64,000 bases of DNA from Steroidobacter gossypii (GCF_016801985.1 NZ_JAEVLS010000002.1:310001-374000); one strand, 5' to 3'; shown: positions 36,683 to 44,283, numbered from the stretch's first letter. The notes: generated by a model not told the origin, from the sequence alone. Numbers and translations: made by a program.

Positions 36683-37726
36683 CTACTTCGCTCTCAACAC
36701 GATGCGTGCGTCGCTGAATTCAGCCCGAATGTCGAATCCATCCTCGAGCAGGCGGGCAAACGCGTCGCCGTTGGCAGCCCGGAAGTTACCGCTGATGCGT
36801 GTGTCGGCGATGCTCGGATCTTCGATCACGATCCGGCGGGTGTTGTAGCGGTTGAGCTCCTGGACGGCCTCTATCAACGGCGTTTCATGAAACACCACGA
36901 AACCGGTGCGCCAGCTCAGCGCTTCCTCCACGCGCTCGACGGGTTGCGTCTGCGTGAGCACGCCTTCGCCTCCTCGGGTGTAGCCGATGCCGCCGGAAGC
37001 AATCTGCGCCAATGGGACCTTCTGATCGCCTTCCTGCTTTTCGATTCGCACGCGGCCTTCGCTGACGAGCACGCGCACCTGATCGGCGTCCAGACGCACG
37101 GCGAACTTGGTTCCCACCGCGACCACTCGCAGGGATCCGGAGACCACGACGAAAGGCCGCTGCTCATCTTTGAACACCTCGAAGAATGCCTCGCCCTGCT
37201 CGAGTTCGACGCGCCGTTCGGTGTCGGTCACGGCCACGCGAATTTTGCTGTCCGTGTTCAACGTCACCTTGGAACCGTCGGGCATCGGTATGGATGAGGC
37301 GACGCCGATGTCAGTTTCATAAGTCGAGCCGCGCGACCAGTGAAGCATTGCCATGACGCCGACGATCGCCAGCACCAGGCTTGCCGCGACCGCCGTGATT
37401 GCTCGCAGGGAAGGGCGCCGACTTGCTTGCTGGGCGGGTGGCGTCGTTGTGGCGGGAAGCTCATCCTGCCGGGTCGCGAAATACGGCGAGTGACGCCACT
37501 CACCCGGCGATGGAAGCTCGCCTGGTTTGAGTCCGGCGCCGAGCACTTTGAGTCGGTCGGCCTGCCGCCAGGCGCTTTCCAGGCGAATGAAAGCAACGCG
37601 ATTCGCGGTGGACGCGTCGAGCCAGGCAGCCAGCTCCGCGGTTTCTGTGGCGGTGAGTTGCCCCGAGTCGCGTCGAGCCAGCCATTGAGCGGCCTGCGCT
37701 TCAATCTGAGCGCTGCTGCTGTTCAT
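36683..37726 (-). CDS. FecR-family anti-sigma factor/regulator
   Basis: About 347 residues from the ATG at 37726 (AGGA eight nucleotides upstream); an ATG three codons earlier is also possible. The N-terminal DUF4880-like segment reads AQAAQWLARRDSGQLTATETAELAAWLD. A single membrane helix (about 113-133, ITAVAASLVLAIVGVMAML) separates it from a periplasmic FecR domain (RVELEQGEAFFEV and AVGTKFAVRLDADQVRVLVSEG) and a C-terminal STN-interacting region (TGFVVFHETPLIEAVQELNRYN). It overlaps the sigma factor gene by 26 nt. It passes the signal from the STN-type receptor to the sigma factor at the inner membrane. Confidence 0.92.
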   Translation of the reverse strand: MNSSSAQIEAQAAQWLARRDSGQLTATETAELAAWLDASTANRVAFIRLESAWRQADRLKVLGAGLKPGELPSPGEWRHSPYFATRQDELPATTTPPAQQASRRPSLRAITAVAASLVLAIVGVMAMLHWSRGSTYETDIGVASSIPMPDGSKVTLNTDSKIRVAVTDTERRVELEQGEAFFEVFKDEQRPFVVVSGSLRVVAVGTKFAVRLDADQVRVLVSEGRVRIEKQEGDQKVPLAQIASGGIGYTRGGEGVLTQTQPVERVEEALSWRTGFVVFHETPLIEAVQELNRYNTRRIVIEDPSIADTRISGNFRAANGDAFARLLEDGFDIRAEFSDARIVLRAK

Positions 37727-38285
37727 ACTCGTCATCCTGTACCTGCAACGGCGCGTCGGCGCCACGCTCCGACGCCTTGTCGCCAAACAGCGCTCGCGCC
37801 AGAAGTCTGACCCCCTTGGTGATTTGTTTTTCAACGGCGCCTTCGCTGATCCCGAGGCGCTCGGCGACCTGCCGCTGCGGCATGCCCTCGACCTTGCGCA
37901 GCCAGACCACGTTGCGACATTGCGGAGGCAACCGATCCATCGCGTGAGCGAGCCGGCTCAACTCCTGTCGCGCGCTGGCTCGGTGTTCGGGCGATATCTC
38001 ATCTACCAGGACGTTCAAAGCCTCCAAATCCGCAGTCGCCTCGATCGAGACCACGCGCCCGCGACGGATGCGATCGGTCATGAGGTTGCGAGCGGTGGTG
38101 AATACGAAGGACTTCGGAGACAACGGACGTGACTTCGCCGCCGCCTCATACACGCGAACATAGATTTCCTGGCGCAGATCGTGGATCTCGTCGCGACGCA
38201 GCCAGGTGCGCGCAAGATACCTCAGCAATGCCGCTTCGAGCGGCAGGATCTCACGCGCAAACCAGGCATCCAGCGATTCGGCCAT
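37701..38285 (-). CDS. ECF-family RNA polymerase sigma factor (FecI-like)
   Basis: 194 residues from the ATG at 38285, which has GAAGGG upstream; a GTG further out is weaker. Sigma region 2 reads LRRDEIHDLRQEIYVRVYE and SPKSFVFTTARNLMTDRIRR. Region 4 reads RLPPQCRNVVWLRKVEGMPQRQVAERLGISEGAVEKQITKG. It has the length and order of FecI-like factors, which direct polymerase to the receptor operon. The gene runs into fecR with an overlap, then the receptor, PL11 and GH2 genes, all on one strand. That makes it the likely activator of the rhamnogalacturonan locus. Confidence 0.92.
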   Translation of the reverse strand: MAESLDAWFAREILPLEAALLRYLARTWLRRDEIHDLRQEIYVRVYEAAAKSRPLSPKSFVFTTARNLMTDRIRRGRVVSIEATADLEALNVLVDEISPEHRASARQELSRLAHAMDRLPPQCRNVVWLRKVEGMPQRQVAERLGISEGAVEKQITKGVRLLARALFGDKASERGADAPLQVQDDEYEQQQRSD

Positions 38286-38469
38286 TCGCCCTTCATACCG
38301 CCAATCGTTGCGGAAATCCACGCAGCTAGCTCACGTTTATAGGCGCGACCGCCGCGATGTGACTCGCAAGGGGGGATTTCAGCTCGCCTCTCGTCTCTAT
38401 CAGATTGGCGTCGCGAAACTCCGGGGCTGCCAAGCGCCCAAGGTCCGGCGGGTGGGACAGTTCCTTGGC

Positions 38470-38489
38470 ATTACGATGATTCTCGTAAT
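38470..38489. promoter_or_regulatory. Palindromic ArsR-type operator candidate
   Basis: ATTACGA-N6-TCGTAAT, a perfect 7-bp inverted repeat, lies 11 bp before the ATG of the truncated arsR. ArsR/SmtB operators have this AT-containing imperfect palindrome form near the start of their own gene. It is an AT-rich island in GC-rich DNA. Confidence 0.6.
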
Positions 38490-38500
38490 ATCGTAGAGAT

Positions 38501-38677
38501 ATGGAAACCCAGCGTGCAGTCGAAGCTCTGGGGGCTCTGGCCCATTTCGGCGCAATGAACAGCCTGGTCGGCTATCTGACGGAGGACTGTTGCGCCATTA
38601 GCGCCGAGAATGCGTGTGCCACTGCATGCAAGCCCACTGCGTTGTCAAAAAGCAGCAAGCGGAAGAAGGTTGGGTAG
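38501..38677 (+). pseudogene. arsR: ArsR-family regulator with internal deletion of the DNA-binding domain
   Basis: A 58-codon open frame, ATG 38501 to TAG 38677. It opens METQRAVEALGALAHF, the usual N-terminus of ArsR repressors, then jumps to GAMNSLVGYLTEDCC, the usual start of the C-terminal tail, and ends in a Cys- and Lys-rich stretch. The roughly 55-65 residues between, which hold the winged helix-turn-helix, are missing, but the frame is intact. The CC and later Cys residues match the As(III)-binding tail of the ArsR type typified by Acidithiobacillus ferrooxidans. It lies three bases before arsN2. It is probably a non-functional repressor; the surviving peptide might still bind metalloid, which is speculation. 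Confidence 0.75.
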
Positions 38678-38679
38678 CC

Positions 38680-39117
38680 ATGTCGAATGAATGGGCAATT
38701 CACCCCAGGCCGCAACGCGCGCACATCGTCCCGCTGCTGGAAAGTGCAGCACTTCCGACGTGCGACCTCACGGACGACGCCATGAAGGATTTCTTCTATG
38801 TGGGACCAGCGATGGCGCCCTTGGCCATCGTTGGCGTGCAGCTCTACGGTGTTGACGCATTGCTGCGATCCCTCGTGGTGAGTCCCGGGCATCGAGCGCA
38901 TGGGCTGGGTCAACGACTGGTTGAGCACGCCGAGCAGCATGCACGTCAGCAAGGCGCGAGGACTATCTATCTGCTGACAACCACTGCCGAGTCTTTCTTT
39001 CGAGCGCGTGGCTATCTCGTCGCAACCCGAGACAGCGCGCCTTCTGCCATTCGATCCACGCCCGAGTTCTCCGGTTTGTGCCCAGCGAGTTCGGCCTTCC
39101 TTGCGAAACGTCTTTGA
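38680..39117 (+). CDS. arsN2: ArsN2-like GNAT acetyltransferase of an arsenic locus
   Basis: 145 residues, starting 2 bp after the truncated arsR stop. The GNAT fold reads IHPRPQRAHIVPLLESAALPTCDLTDD, VVSPGHRAHGLGQRLVEHAEQ (acetyl-CoA loop with R-x-x-G-x-G) and YLLTTTAESFFRARGYLVATRDSAPSAIRSTPEFSGLCPASSAFLAKRL. This end, with a Cys-Pro near E-F, is characteristic of ArsN2 proteins in ars operons. ArsN proteins are reported to acetylate arsinothricin and related organoarsenicals. No arsC, arsB/acr3 or arsH is present beside it, so the locus is a remnant or a minimal cassette. Confidence 0.8.
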   Translation: MSNEWAIHPRPQRAHIVPLLESAALPTCDLTDDAMKDFFYVGPAMAPLAIVGVQLYGVDALLRSLVVSPGHRAHGLGQRLVEHAEQHARQQGARTIYLLTTTAESFFRARGYLVATRDSAPSAIRSTPEFSGLCPASSAFLAKRL

Positions 39118-39222
39118 TCCGAGGTGTCGATCATGATCCCACAAGAGCCGCTTGAGGCATGCCTCCGGGTTCGGGATTGCTGATTGGCCTCGGCGCGCGC
39201 TTGCCGTCATTGCTGGTGGACA

Positions 39223-40209
39223 TCATGTCTCTCCCAGCTTGATTCTTTGGAGCACAGCCTCGTAGGCCTGCAGGTCGAGAAAGGCCGTGACGCGCGACGC
39301 CTTGTCGCCGTCCATTTCGAACAACCACACGTAGCTGTTGGCGTAGGGCTGTCCATCAATGGCCACGCCTGAGCCATCCCAAACGACCGCGACGTGATTG
39401 CCCCCGGACAGGATCTGGCGCACGGTGGGTCGCATCGGCTGTTTCAAGCGCTTGGCGAAGGGAGCAACGGCCTCAGCCAAGAATGCCTCGCGCGATGAGT
39501 AGGTCTTCGCGTAACGGCCCGAGCCTTCGATCGTCCACACAGTGTCGTCGCGGAGCACGTTGTTGAAGAACGAGTTGCCGCCGGCCGCCCAATCGTCAAA
39601 AGCCATGCGCAGTACCGCGACCGCCCGTCGCTCGTCGGTTCGTGCGCCGGGCTCGATGATGATCGTAGGCGTCAACCGAGGTTGGCTTTGCAGGATGGCA
39701 TCTGCCCGCGCAACGTCGAGGTCGTCTACCGCGTTTTGCTCGCGCACGATCCGCCAGCCTTTATCAGTACAGCGCCACACCGTTTGCGATTGCGCACGCG
39801 CGGCGTTCACCTTTCCATCCCGACCTTCCAGTCGTGCAATGAACTCCAGCGAGCTGGTGGCAAGGTCGCGGCCATGGATCACATGAGGGCCGTCGGTGAC
39901 GGCATGACGTGCGGACTTGAAGCTGTCGAAGGTCGCTTCGAAGAACGATCCATATTGACGCGCGCTGCGTGCGACGCGCTTCTGCGGATCCCAGGAATCG
40001 TGGATCACGACGCCCTTGCCGTCGAAGTCATAGAAGCGGCCCAATTTTTCCTCGAACACGAAGCGTGGGTCGCCCTCGCGGCGCTCCCAACCTTCTAGAA
40101 TCCAGGCGGCGTGTAGATCTGCCACGGAGCCCGAACCTTCAACCGGGCACGCCGGGGCGCCGCCGCTCAGAGCGGCCATCGCAAGAGATACAAACAACGG
40201 ATTGCCCAT
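39223..40209 (-). CDS. Secreted protein with two SnoaL/NTF2-like domains
   Basis: 328 residues from the ATG at 40209, with GGAGGG three bases upstream; the longer frame to 40296 has no such site. A signal-like start (NPLFVSLAMAALSGGAPA) precedes two cone-shaped NTF2/SnoaL-type units. The first (about 25-175) has VADLHAAWILEGW, FYDFDGKGVVIHDSWDPQ and GWRIVREQNAVDD. The second (about 195-325) has VLRMAFDDWAAGGNSFFNNVLRDDTVWTIEG, HVAVVWDGSGVA and SYVWLFEMDGDKASRVTAFLDLQAYEAVL. The family covers ligand-binding and ketosteroid-isomerase-type enzymes; no active residue is assigned. It is divergent from the LysR gene at 40342, its probable regulator. Confidence 0.8.
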   Translation of the reverse strand: MGNPLFVSLAMAALSGGAPACPVEGSGSVADLHAAWILEGWERREGDPRFVFEEKLGRFYDFDGKGVVIHDSWDPQKRVARSARQYGSFFEATFDSFKSARHAVTDGPHVIHGRDLATSSLEFIARLEGRDGKVNAARAQSQTVWRCTDKGWRIVREQNAVDDLDVARADAILQSQPRLTPTIIIEPGARTDERRAVAVLRMAFDDWAAGGNSFFNNVLRDDTVWTIEGSGRYAKTYSSREAFLAEAVAPFAKRLKQPMRPTVRQILSGGNHVAVVWDGSGVAIDGQPYANSYVWLFEMDGDKASRVTAFLDLQAYEAVLQRIKLGET

Positions 40210-40302
40210 GCACCCTCCGATTGGATCAAACTGTTCGCGGGCGTCGATGCCCGGGTGCTGCAAGGGTGCAGGCAGACGGCCGTAGAATACAGGCACTCAC
40301 GG

Positions 40303-40317
40303 GCGACACGGTGTCGC
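40303..40317. promoter_or_regulatory. Perfect palindrome in the SnoaL/LysR divergent region
   Basis: GCGACAC-G-GTGTCGC is a 15-bp exact inverted repeat, 25 bp before the LysR start and 93 bp before the SnoaL-protein start. Its location suits binding by the LysR protein or another dimeric regulator controlling both genes. Confidence 0.5.
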
Positions 40318-40341
40318 GTGTGATTGAACAATGGTGCAATC

Positions 40342-41232
40342 ATGGTGATCGACCTGAATCTGCTGGCGATTTTTTCCGCGGTGGCTGAAGCGGGTAACTT
40401 CAGTGCCGCGGCTGACCGGCTGGGGTTGACCCGCTCGGCGGTGAGCCAGGGCATCCGCCGGCTGGAAGCGGAGATCGGCCAGCCGCTGTTTCTGCGCACC
40501 ACTCGCAGCGTTCGCTTGACCGAGCGGGGCGAGGCGATTCGCGGCCGTGTTTCAAATGCTTTGCGCGACATTCACGCCGCGGTGGAGGAAGTATCGGGAT
40601 CGGCCGAAGCGCCTCGGGGACTGCTGCGCGTGGCGGCAACTTCCATCGCCGAGCGCTTTCTGTCGGGGCCGTTGATCGCTTCCTTCTGCGATGCCTATCC
40701 CGAGATCACGCTCGATGTGACCGTGACCGATGATGAGTTCGACATCGTCGCCGCAGGCTTCGATGCCGGCGTGCGGCTCGCGGAGGCCATCGAGCACGAC
40801 ATGATCGCTGTGCCTTTGACCGGCGAGCAGAAGGAGGTGGCGGTCGCGACTCCAGCCTATCTCGCGCGCCACGGTGTGCCGGAACATCCGCGTGACCTGG
40901 TGAAACATCGCTGCATCGGCTGGCGGCCGAGCTTCGATTCACAGCCGCACCGCTGGGAGTTTTCGCGCGACGGAGAATCGTTCGCGCTGGACGTAGAACC
41001 GCAGGTCACGACCAACGACATGCTCCTCATGATCCGCACCGCTCTGGCCAATGGCGGCATCACCTTCGGCATCGAAGAAACATTCCGGCCCTATCTGGCA
41101 CGCGGTGAACTGGTGTCAATCCTCCAGGACTGGCTGCCGCCGTTCGCCGGCTTCTCGCTTTTCTTCCCAAGTCGCCGCACGGTCACACCGAAGCTCCGCG
41201 CACTGATCGACCATATCCGGGCGAAAGCATGA
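40342..41232 (+). CDS. LysR-family transcriptional regulator
   Basis: 296 residues from the ATG at 40342; a TTG six codons earlier is less likely. The helix-turn-helix reads LLAIFSAVAEAGNFSAAADRLGLTRSAVSQGIRRLEAEIGQPLF. The effector domain starts near 90 and ends with PFAGFSLFFPSRRTVTPKLRALIDHIR, typical of the large LysR subgroup near oxidoreductase genes. It is divergent from the double SnoaL gene, which it probably controls. It is a paralogue of the LysR at 45509. Confidence 0.92.
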   Translation: MVIDLNLLAIFSAVAEAGNFSAAADRLGLTRSAVSQGIRRLEAEIGQPLFLRTTRSVRLTERGEAIRGRVSNALRDIHAAVEEVSGSAEAPRGLLRVAATSIAERFLSGPLIASFCDAYPEITLDVTVTDDEFDIVAAGFDAGVRLAEAIEHDMIAVPLTGEQKEVAVATPAYLARHGVPEHPRDLVKHRCIGWRPSFDSQPHRWEFSRDGESFALDVEPQVTTNDMLLMIRTALANGGITFGIEETFRPYLARGELVSILQDWLPPFAGFSLFFPSRRTVTPKLRALIDHIRAKA

Positions 41233-41305
41233 GCTACAAGGGCTATGCAAGCCGAGTAGCAACGGCGAATATCTATGTCAGTGTTGTCCATCTGCAAAGG
41301 GACGA

Positions 41306-41884
41306 GTGAACGTGGCGCTTCGAACCGAGTTCTTCGCTGACCTGGAGGATTTGAAGCTCACCCTCGAAGCTTTCAGGAAGCTCGGCGAATTTCGTTACAC
41401 CGCGCTTTCAGGCGCTGTCAATGCCGAGCTTGCCGAGTACCGCGATCCTTTGTCGCTCATGGAGGTCGGCATAGTTACTCCCGATACTCCCGATCGGGGC
41501 GCCGGCTATATGATTACGGAGAGGTCGGTGACGATCACCACGCGCCGGATCGAGATGTTGGACGGATCCGGCTTCAAGCGGACACTCGATCAGAGCTCGA
41601 ACCCCGACTCGGTTCACATCGCCTTGGGCGGTGAGCTGGGAGCGCGGATCTTGATCGGTAGCATCCTGGATACTCACGGCGATACCGAGCGGGCGCGCGC
41701 GACATATGCTCTGTTCAAGAAAGTCATCGTGAAGCGATCGAAGCGGGTGTCTAATCGCCAGGTCATGCCCGGCGCCATGCAAAAGCTGGAGCAAGGATGG
41801 AGGCTCACCGCGGACAAGGGATTCCATCCTGGCCTTGACTTGAGAAAGCCTTTGCGCCTTGAAAAATCCGTATGCCTGAAGTAG
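41306..41884 (+). CDS. Hypothetical protein
   Basis: 192 residues from a GTG with AAAGGG five bases upstream. There is no signal peptide or membrane segment. The first half looks alpha-helical then strand-rich (LEAFRKLGEFRY, GYMITERSVTITTRRIEMLDG), the middle has HIALGGELGARILIGSI and the C-terminus is basic. I do not recognise a family. It lies between a LysR gene and the AbiE module, next to a TetR fragment, so it may be part of mobile or exchanged DNA. Confidence 0.55.
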   Translation: MNVALRTEFFADLEDLKLTLEAFRKLGEFRYTALSGAVNAELAEYRDPLSLMEVGIVTPDTPDRGAGYMITERSVTITTRRIEMLDGSGFKRTLDQSSNPDSVHIALGGELGARILIGSILDTHGDTERARATYALFKKVIVKRSKRVSNRQVMPGAMQKLEQGWRLTADKGFHPGLDLRKPLRLEKSVCLK

Positions 41885-41936
41885 TGACTCACGCCGGGCA
41901 GAGTTAGGTGAAGCCGGGCGCGTTGCGGTGACAGGC

Positions 41937-42010
41937 TCAACGTACGTTGATGCCTTCGAGAAACAAATCCACCAAATGGGCGACCCGCGACTTCGATGGC
42001 GCGTCATGGC
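41937..42010 (-). pseudogene. C-terminal fragment of a TetR-family regulator
   Basis: On the minus strand a frame reads PSKSRVAHLVDLFLEGINVR then stops at 41937-41939. The VDLFL-x-G-x-x-x-R end is the usual last helix of TetR regulators. Upstream in this frame there is no recognisable TetR body, and the AbiE promoter begins 50 bp further on. It is best read as the tail of a gene truncated when neighbouring DNA was exchanged. Confidence 0.45.
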
Positions 42011-42061
42011 GGTCTGACCCTCGGTGCGCGCATTAGCCCGGGATCGGGCTGTGGCAAAGTG

Positions 42062-42089
42062 TTGACAGTTGTAGACATCTGCTTACACT
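42062..42089 (+). promoter_or_regulatory. Sigma-70 promoter of the AbiE module, predicted leaderless mRNA
   Basis: TTGACA (42062-42067), a 16-bp spacer and TACACT (42084-42089) match sigma-70 hexamers. The expected start of transcription, 7-8 bases after the -10, falls on the ATG at 42097, and no Shine-Dalgarno precedes that ATG. Confidence 0.65.
42070..42087. promoter_or_regulatory. TGTA-N10-TACA palindrome over the AbiE -10, candidate antitoxin operator
   Basis: The inverted repeat spans the spacer and most of the -10 hexamer. AbiEi antitoxins repress their own promoters by binding inverted repeats, so a dimer bound here would block the polymerase. Confidence 0.45.
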
Positions 42090-42096
42090 CAGCCAC

Positions 42097-42702
42097 ATGG
42101 CAAGCTCGATCAAGCGCAGGGTGCTGCGTCTCGCAGGCCGGCGGGGAGGCGCGACCGCCCGCGATTACGCTGAGGCGGGGATCCATCGCCAGGTCCTTAC
42201 CCGATTGGTGGCATCCGGGCATCTGGAGCGCGTTTCTCGGGGCGTATATCGTCTACCCGACCGGTCAATCACCGAGCACGAGGGCTTAGCTGTCGTTGCT
42301 GCCGCAGTACCTCAGAGCACCATCACCTTGTTGAGCGCGCTGCAATTCCATGAGATTGGCACGCAGCTTCCATCTCAGATATGGATTGCTCTCGACCGTC
42401 GAGCGCGACGACCTGCTCTGAAATATCCGCCCATACGTATCGTTCGGTACAGTGGCGCCGCGCTGACCGAAGGGATCGAAACACACCGGGTTGAAGGGCA
42501 GCCAGTGCGAATCTACAGTGCAGCGAAAACGATCGCCGATTGTTTCAAGTATCGGAACAAGATTGGGATTGAAGTGGCGTTGGAAGCTCTGCGCGAAGGG
42601 TGGCGGGCACGCCGTTTCACCCTGGACGAGTTGGATCTTTATGCACGCGTTTGCCGCGTCCAGCTCGTGATGCGGCCCTACATCGAAGCTTTGGTCGGAT
42701 GA
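42097..42702 (+). CDS. abiEi: AbiEi antitoxin of a type IV toxin-antitoxin system
   Basis: 201 residues. The N-terminal winged helix reads GATARDYAEAGIHRQVLTRLVASGHLERVSRGVYRLP, the AbiEi_4-like DNA-binding domain. The C-terminal part (YPPIRIVRYSG, VRIYSAAKTIADCFKYRNKIGIEVALEALREGW) matches the AbiEi antitoxin domain. It represses its own promoter and neutralises the nucleotidyltransferase toxin without direct binding, as known for this family. The downstream toxin gene overlaps its stop (ATGA). The module protects against phage or stabilises DNA. Confidence 0.9.
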   Translation: MASSIKRRVLRLAGRRGGATARDYAEAGIHRQVLTRLVASGHLERVSRGVYRLPDRSITEHEGLAVVAAAVPQSTITLLSALQFHEIGTQLPSQIWIALDRRARRPALKYPPIRIVRYSGAALTEGIETHRVEGQPVRIYSAAKTIADCFKYRNKIGIEVALEALREGWRARRFTLDELDLYARVCRVQLVMRPYIEALVG

Positions 42703-43577
42703 CTTCGGCGCGCGATGGGCTCGCACGGTCGCTGCAGGTCAAGCTGGCGCAGCACGCGAAGCGCATCAGCGCGGACCCCAACCTCGTGCTTACCCGCTAC
42801 GCTGTTGAGCGCTATCTCTATCGACTGTCGCGCTCTGCCCATTCCGAGAAGTTCGTTTTGAAGGGCGCGCTCTTGATGCTCGCTTGGATGGGAGACTCGT
42901 TCCGTGCAACGCGCGATGCGGACATGCTTGGCTTCGGAGACGTATCACCTGAGTCCCTGGCTGGGATATTCGCAGAGATCTGTACAGTGCCGGTGGAACC
43001 CGACGCGATGACCTATCTCGCCGATACGATGCGGCTGGAGCCCATCCGCATCGATGACGATTACGGCGGTCATCGCGTGACGCTGATGGCTCGCATGGGT
43101 GCTGCCCGCCTGCGAGTGCAGATAGACATCGGCGTCGGCGACGCTGTCGTGCCGGCGCCGCAGTGGATCGAATATCCGAGCCTTTTGAATCTGCCGAAGC
43201 CTAGATTGAAGGCCTATACACCTGCGACCGTGATTGCCGAGAAGTTCCATGCGATCACGGTCCTCGGAATGCTCAACAGTCGCCTGAAGGACTACTACGA
43301 CCTCTGGTCGCTTTCGCAGGGATGCGATGCGAGGCCGACCGCCATTGCCAAGGCGCTCGAGGCTACGTTTCAACAACGGAACACGGTCTTGCCGGATAGT
43401 TGGCCCGTAGGACTCACGTCGAAATTCGCGGACGATGCGGTGAAGCGGCGACAATGGATTGCGTTCCTGGAGAAAAGCCGCGTCAGCGCTCCTACGCTGG
43501 CAGAGTCAATTGACGCGATCCGACATTTGCTTTCCGAACCACTCAAACTCGCGCAGAATTCTTCCCTGTCATCGTAG
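42699..43577 (+). CDS. abiEii: AbiEii-type nucleotidyltransferase toxin
   Basis: 292 residues from the ATG overlapping the antitoxin stop. The nucleotidyltransferase core reads EKFVLKGALLMLAW followed by RATRDADMLGFG, in place of the family's G-S and D-x-D pattern, then VQIDIGVGD with a third acid. ARLRVQIDIG and PATVIAEKFHAI with KDYYDLWSL are typical of AbiEii/AbiGii proteins (DUF1814). The toxin transfers nucleotides to an RNA target, which is tRNA in studied relatives, and causes abortive infection or growth arrest. The order and ATGA coupling match other AbiE operons. Confidence 0.9.
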   Translation: MTSARDGLARSLQVKLAQHAKRISADPNLVLTRYAVERYLYRLSRSAHSEKFVLKGALLMLAWMGDSFRATRDADMLGFGDVSPESLAGIFAEICTVPVEPDAMTYLADTMRLEPIRIDDDYGGHRVTLMARMGAARLRVQIDIGVGDAVVPAPQWIEYPSLLNLPKPRLKAYTPATVIAEKFHAITVLGMLNSRLKDYYDLWSLSQGCDARPTAIAKALEATFQQRNTVLPDSWPVGLTSKFADDAVKRRQWIAFLEKSRVSAPTLAESIDAIRHLLSEPLKLAQNSSLSS

Positions 43578-44082
43578 TGTCATGAGGCAGCTGCCGGGCT
43601 ATTTCTCTCGCCTTCAAAGGCTCCCGCACCGTGATTTGTACTGCGATCAAGCGATCGAGAACCTCACGGAGATTCAGGAGGTGGGTCGGACCAATCCGGA
43701 CTGTCCTGAGTAGAGAATTTCGCCCGGGCGGCGCAGAGCGAGGACTATCGGACCTTCTTCCGTCATCTGCTCGGCCGCGGTTGGATCGCCTTCGAGATCT
43801 TCTGTCGTTTGTTGATCGTGCGGGGGGAACGCGTCGGTCGAGCAGCTCTTCAAGTGGGTCTCGTTCTTCCTGTATGGCGTCTTTGGGCTGTTCCTGGTGT
43901 TGACCCCGGGAAGTTCGGCGATCGGATCGCGGCGAACTTCGCGCTCGATGCACCAACGGACGTGGGCCTTCGCGGCCGTGACCTACACTTGTTACAACAT
44001 CGTCGGAGCCGTCGCGAGCAGATGGCAGATGGCACAAGCGAGGCCTGGGCCGTCCATGGCCTGGTGCCTGGCGCCGCAGGCG
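43578..44082. other. 505 bp without a confident gene; possible decayed membrane-protein gene
   Basis: Frames here are broken. On the plus strand one frame reads YRTFFRHLLGRGWIAFEIF up to a run of six G at about 43815. After a shift of frame it continues into a hydrophobic segment FKWVSFFLYGVFGLFLVLTP. That could be the trace of a frameshifted membrane protein, or chance. No RNA gene or repeat is visible. Confidence 0.3.
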
Positions 44083-44283
44083 TTACTGGGCCGGGGGTTG
44101 CTGCGGTTCGGGGGTCGACTCCCCGAACGTGGTCGTCGTTCCCGGTGCAGTGTCGGGGGAGGGCGCAGGTTGTTGCTCGGCTGCGGGCGTGGCAGCGGTG
44201 CTTTCTTCGGCGCGCTCGCCACATGCCGCAAGGAGTGTGACCGCGAGCGTTGCTGCAACAAATGACTGTAGCTCGATCCGCAT
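44083..44283 (-). CDS. Small Pro/Thr/Ala-rich lipoprotein
   Basis: 66 residues from an ATG with a strong AGGAGG four bases upstream. A signal peptide ends in the lipobox LLAAC, so Cys21 is the likely lipid-bearing residue. The mature part is short, acidic and rich in Pro, Ala, Thr and Gln, without a fold. It should be an outer-membrane or periplasmic lipoprotein of unknown role. It stands alone between the AbiE debris and the aldo/keto reductase. The 255 bp on its upstream side hold no recognisable gene. Confidence 0.7.
   Translation of the reverse strand: MRIELQSFVAATLAVTLLAACGERAEESTAATPAAEQQPAPSPDTAPGTTTTFGESTPEPQQPPAQ

Noticed and set aside
39131-39226. 31-codon minus-strand frame overlapping the SnoaL-protein stop by ATGA with GGGAGA upstream
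   Set aside because: Coupling signals are present but the product is short, polar and resembles nothing known; coincidence is likely in GC-rich DNA.
40324-40341. ATTG-N10-CAAT before the LysR start as a LysR box
   Set aside because: Four-base arms only, and an exact 15-bp palindrome nearby is a stronger candidate.
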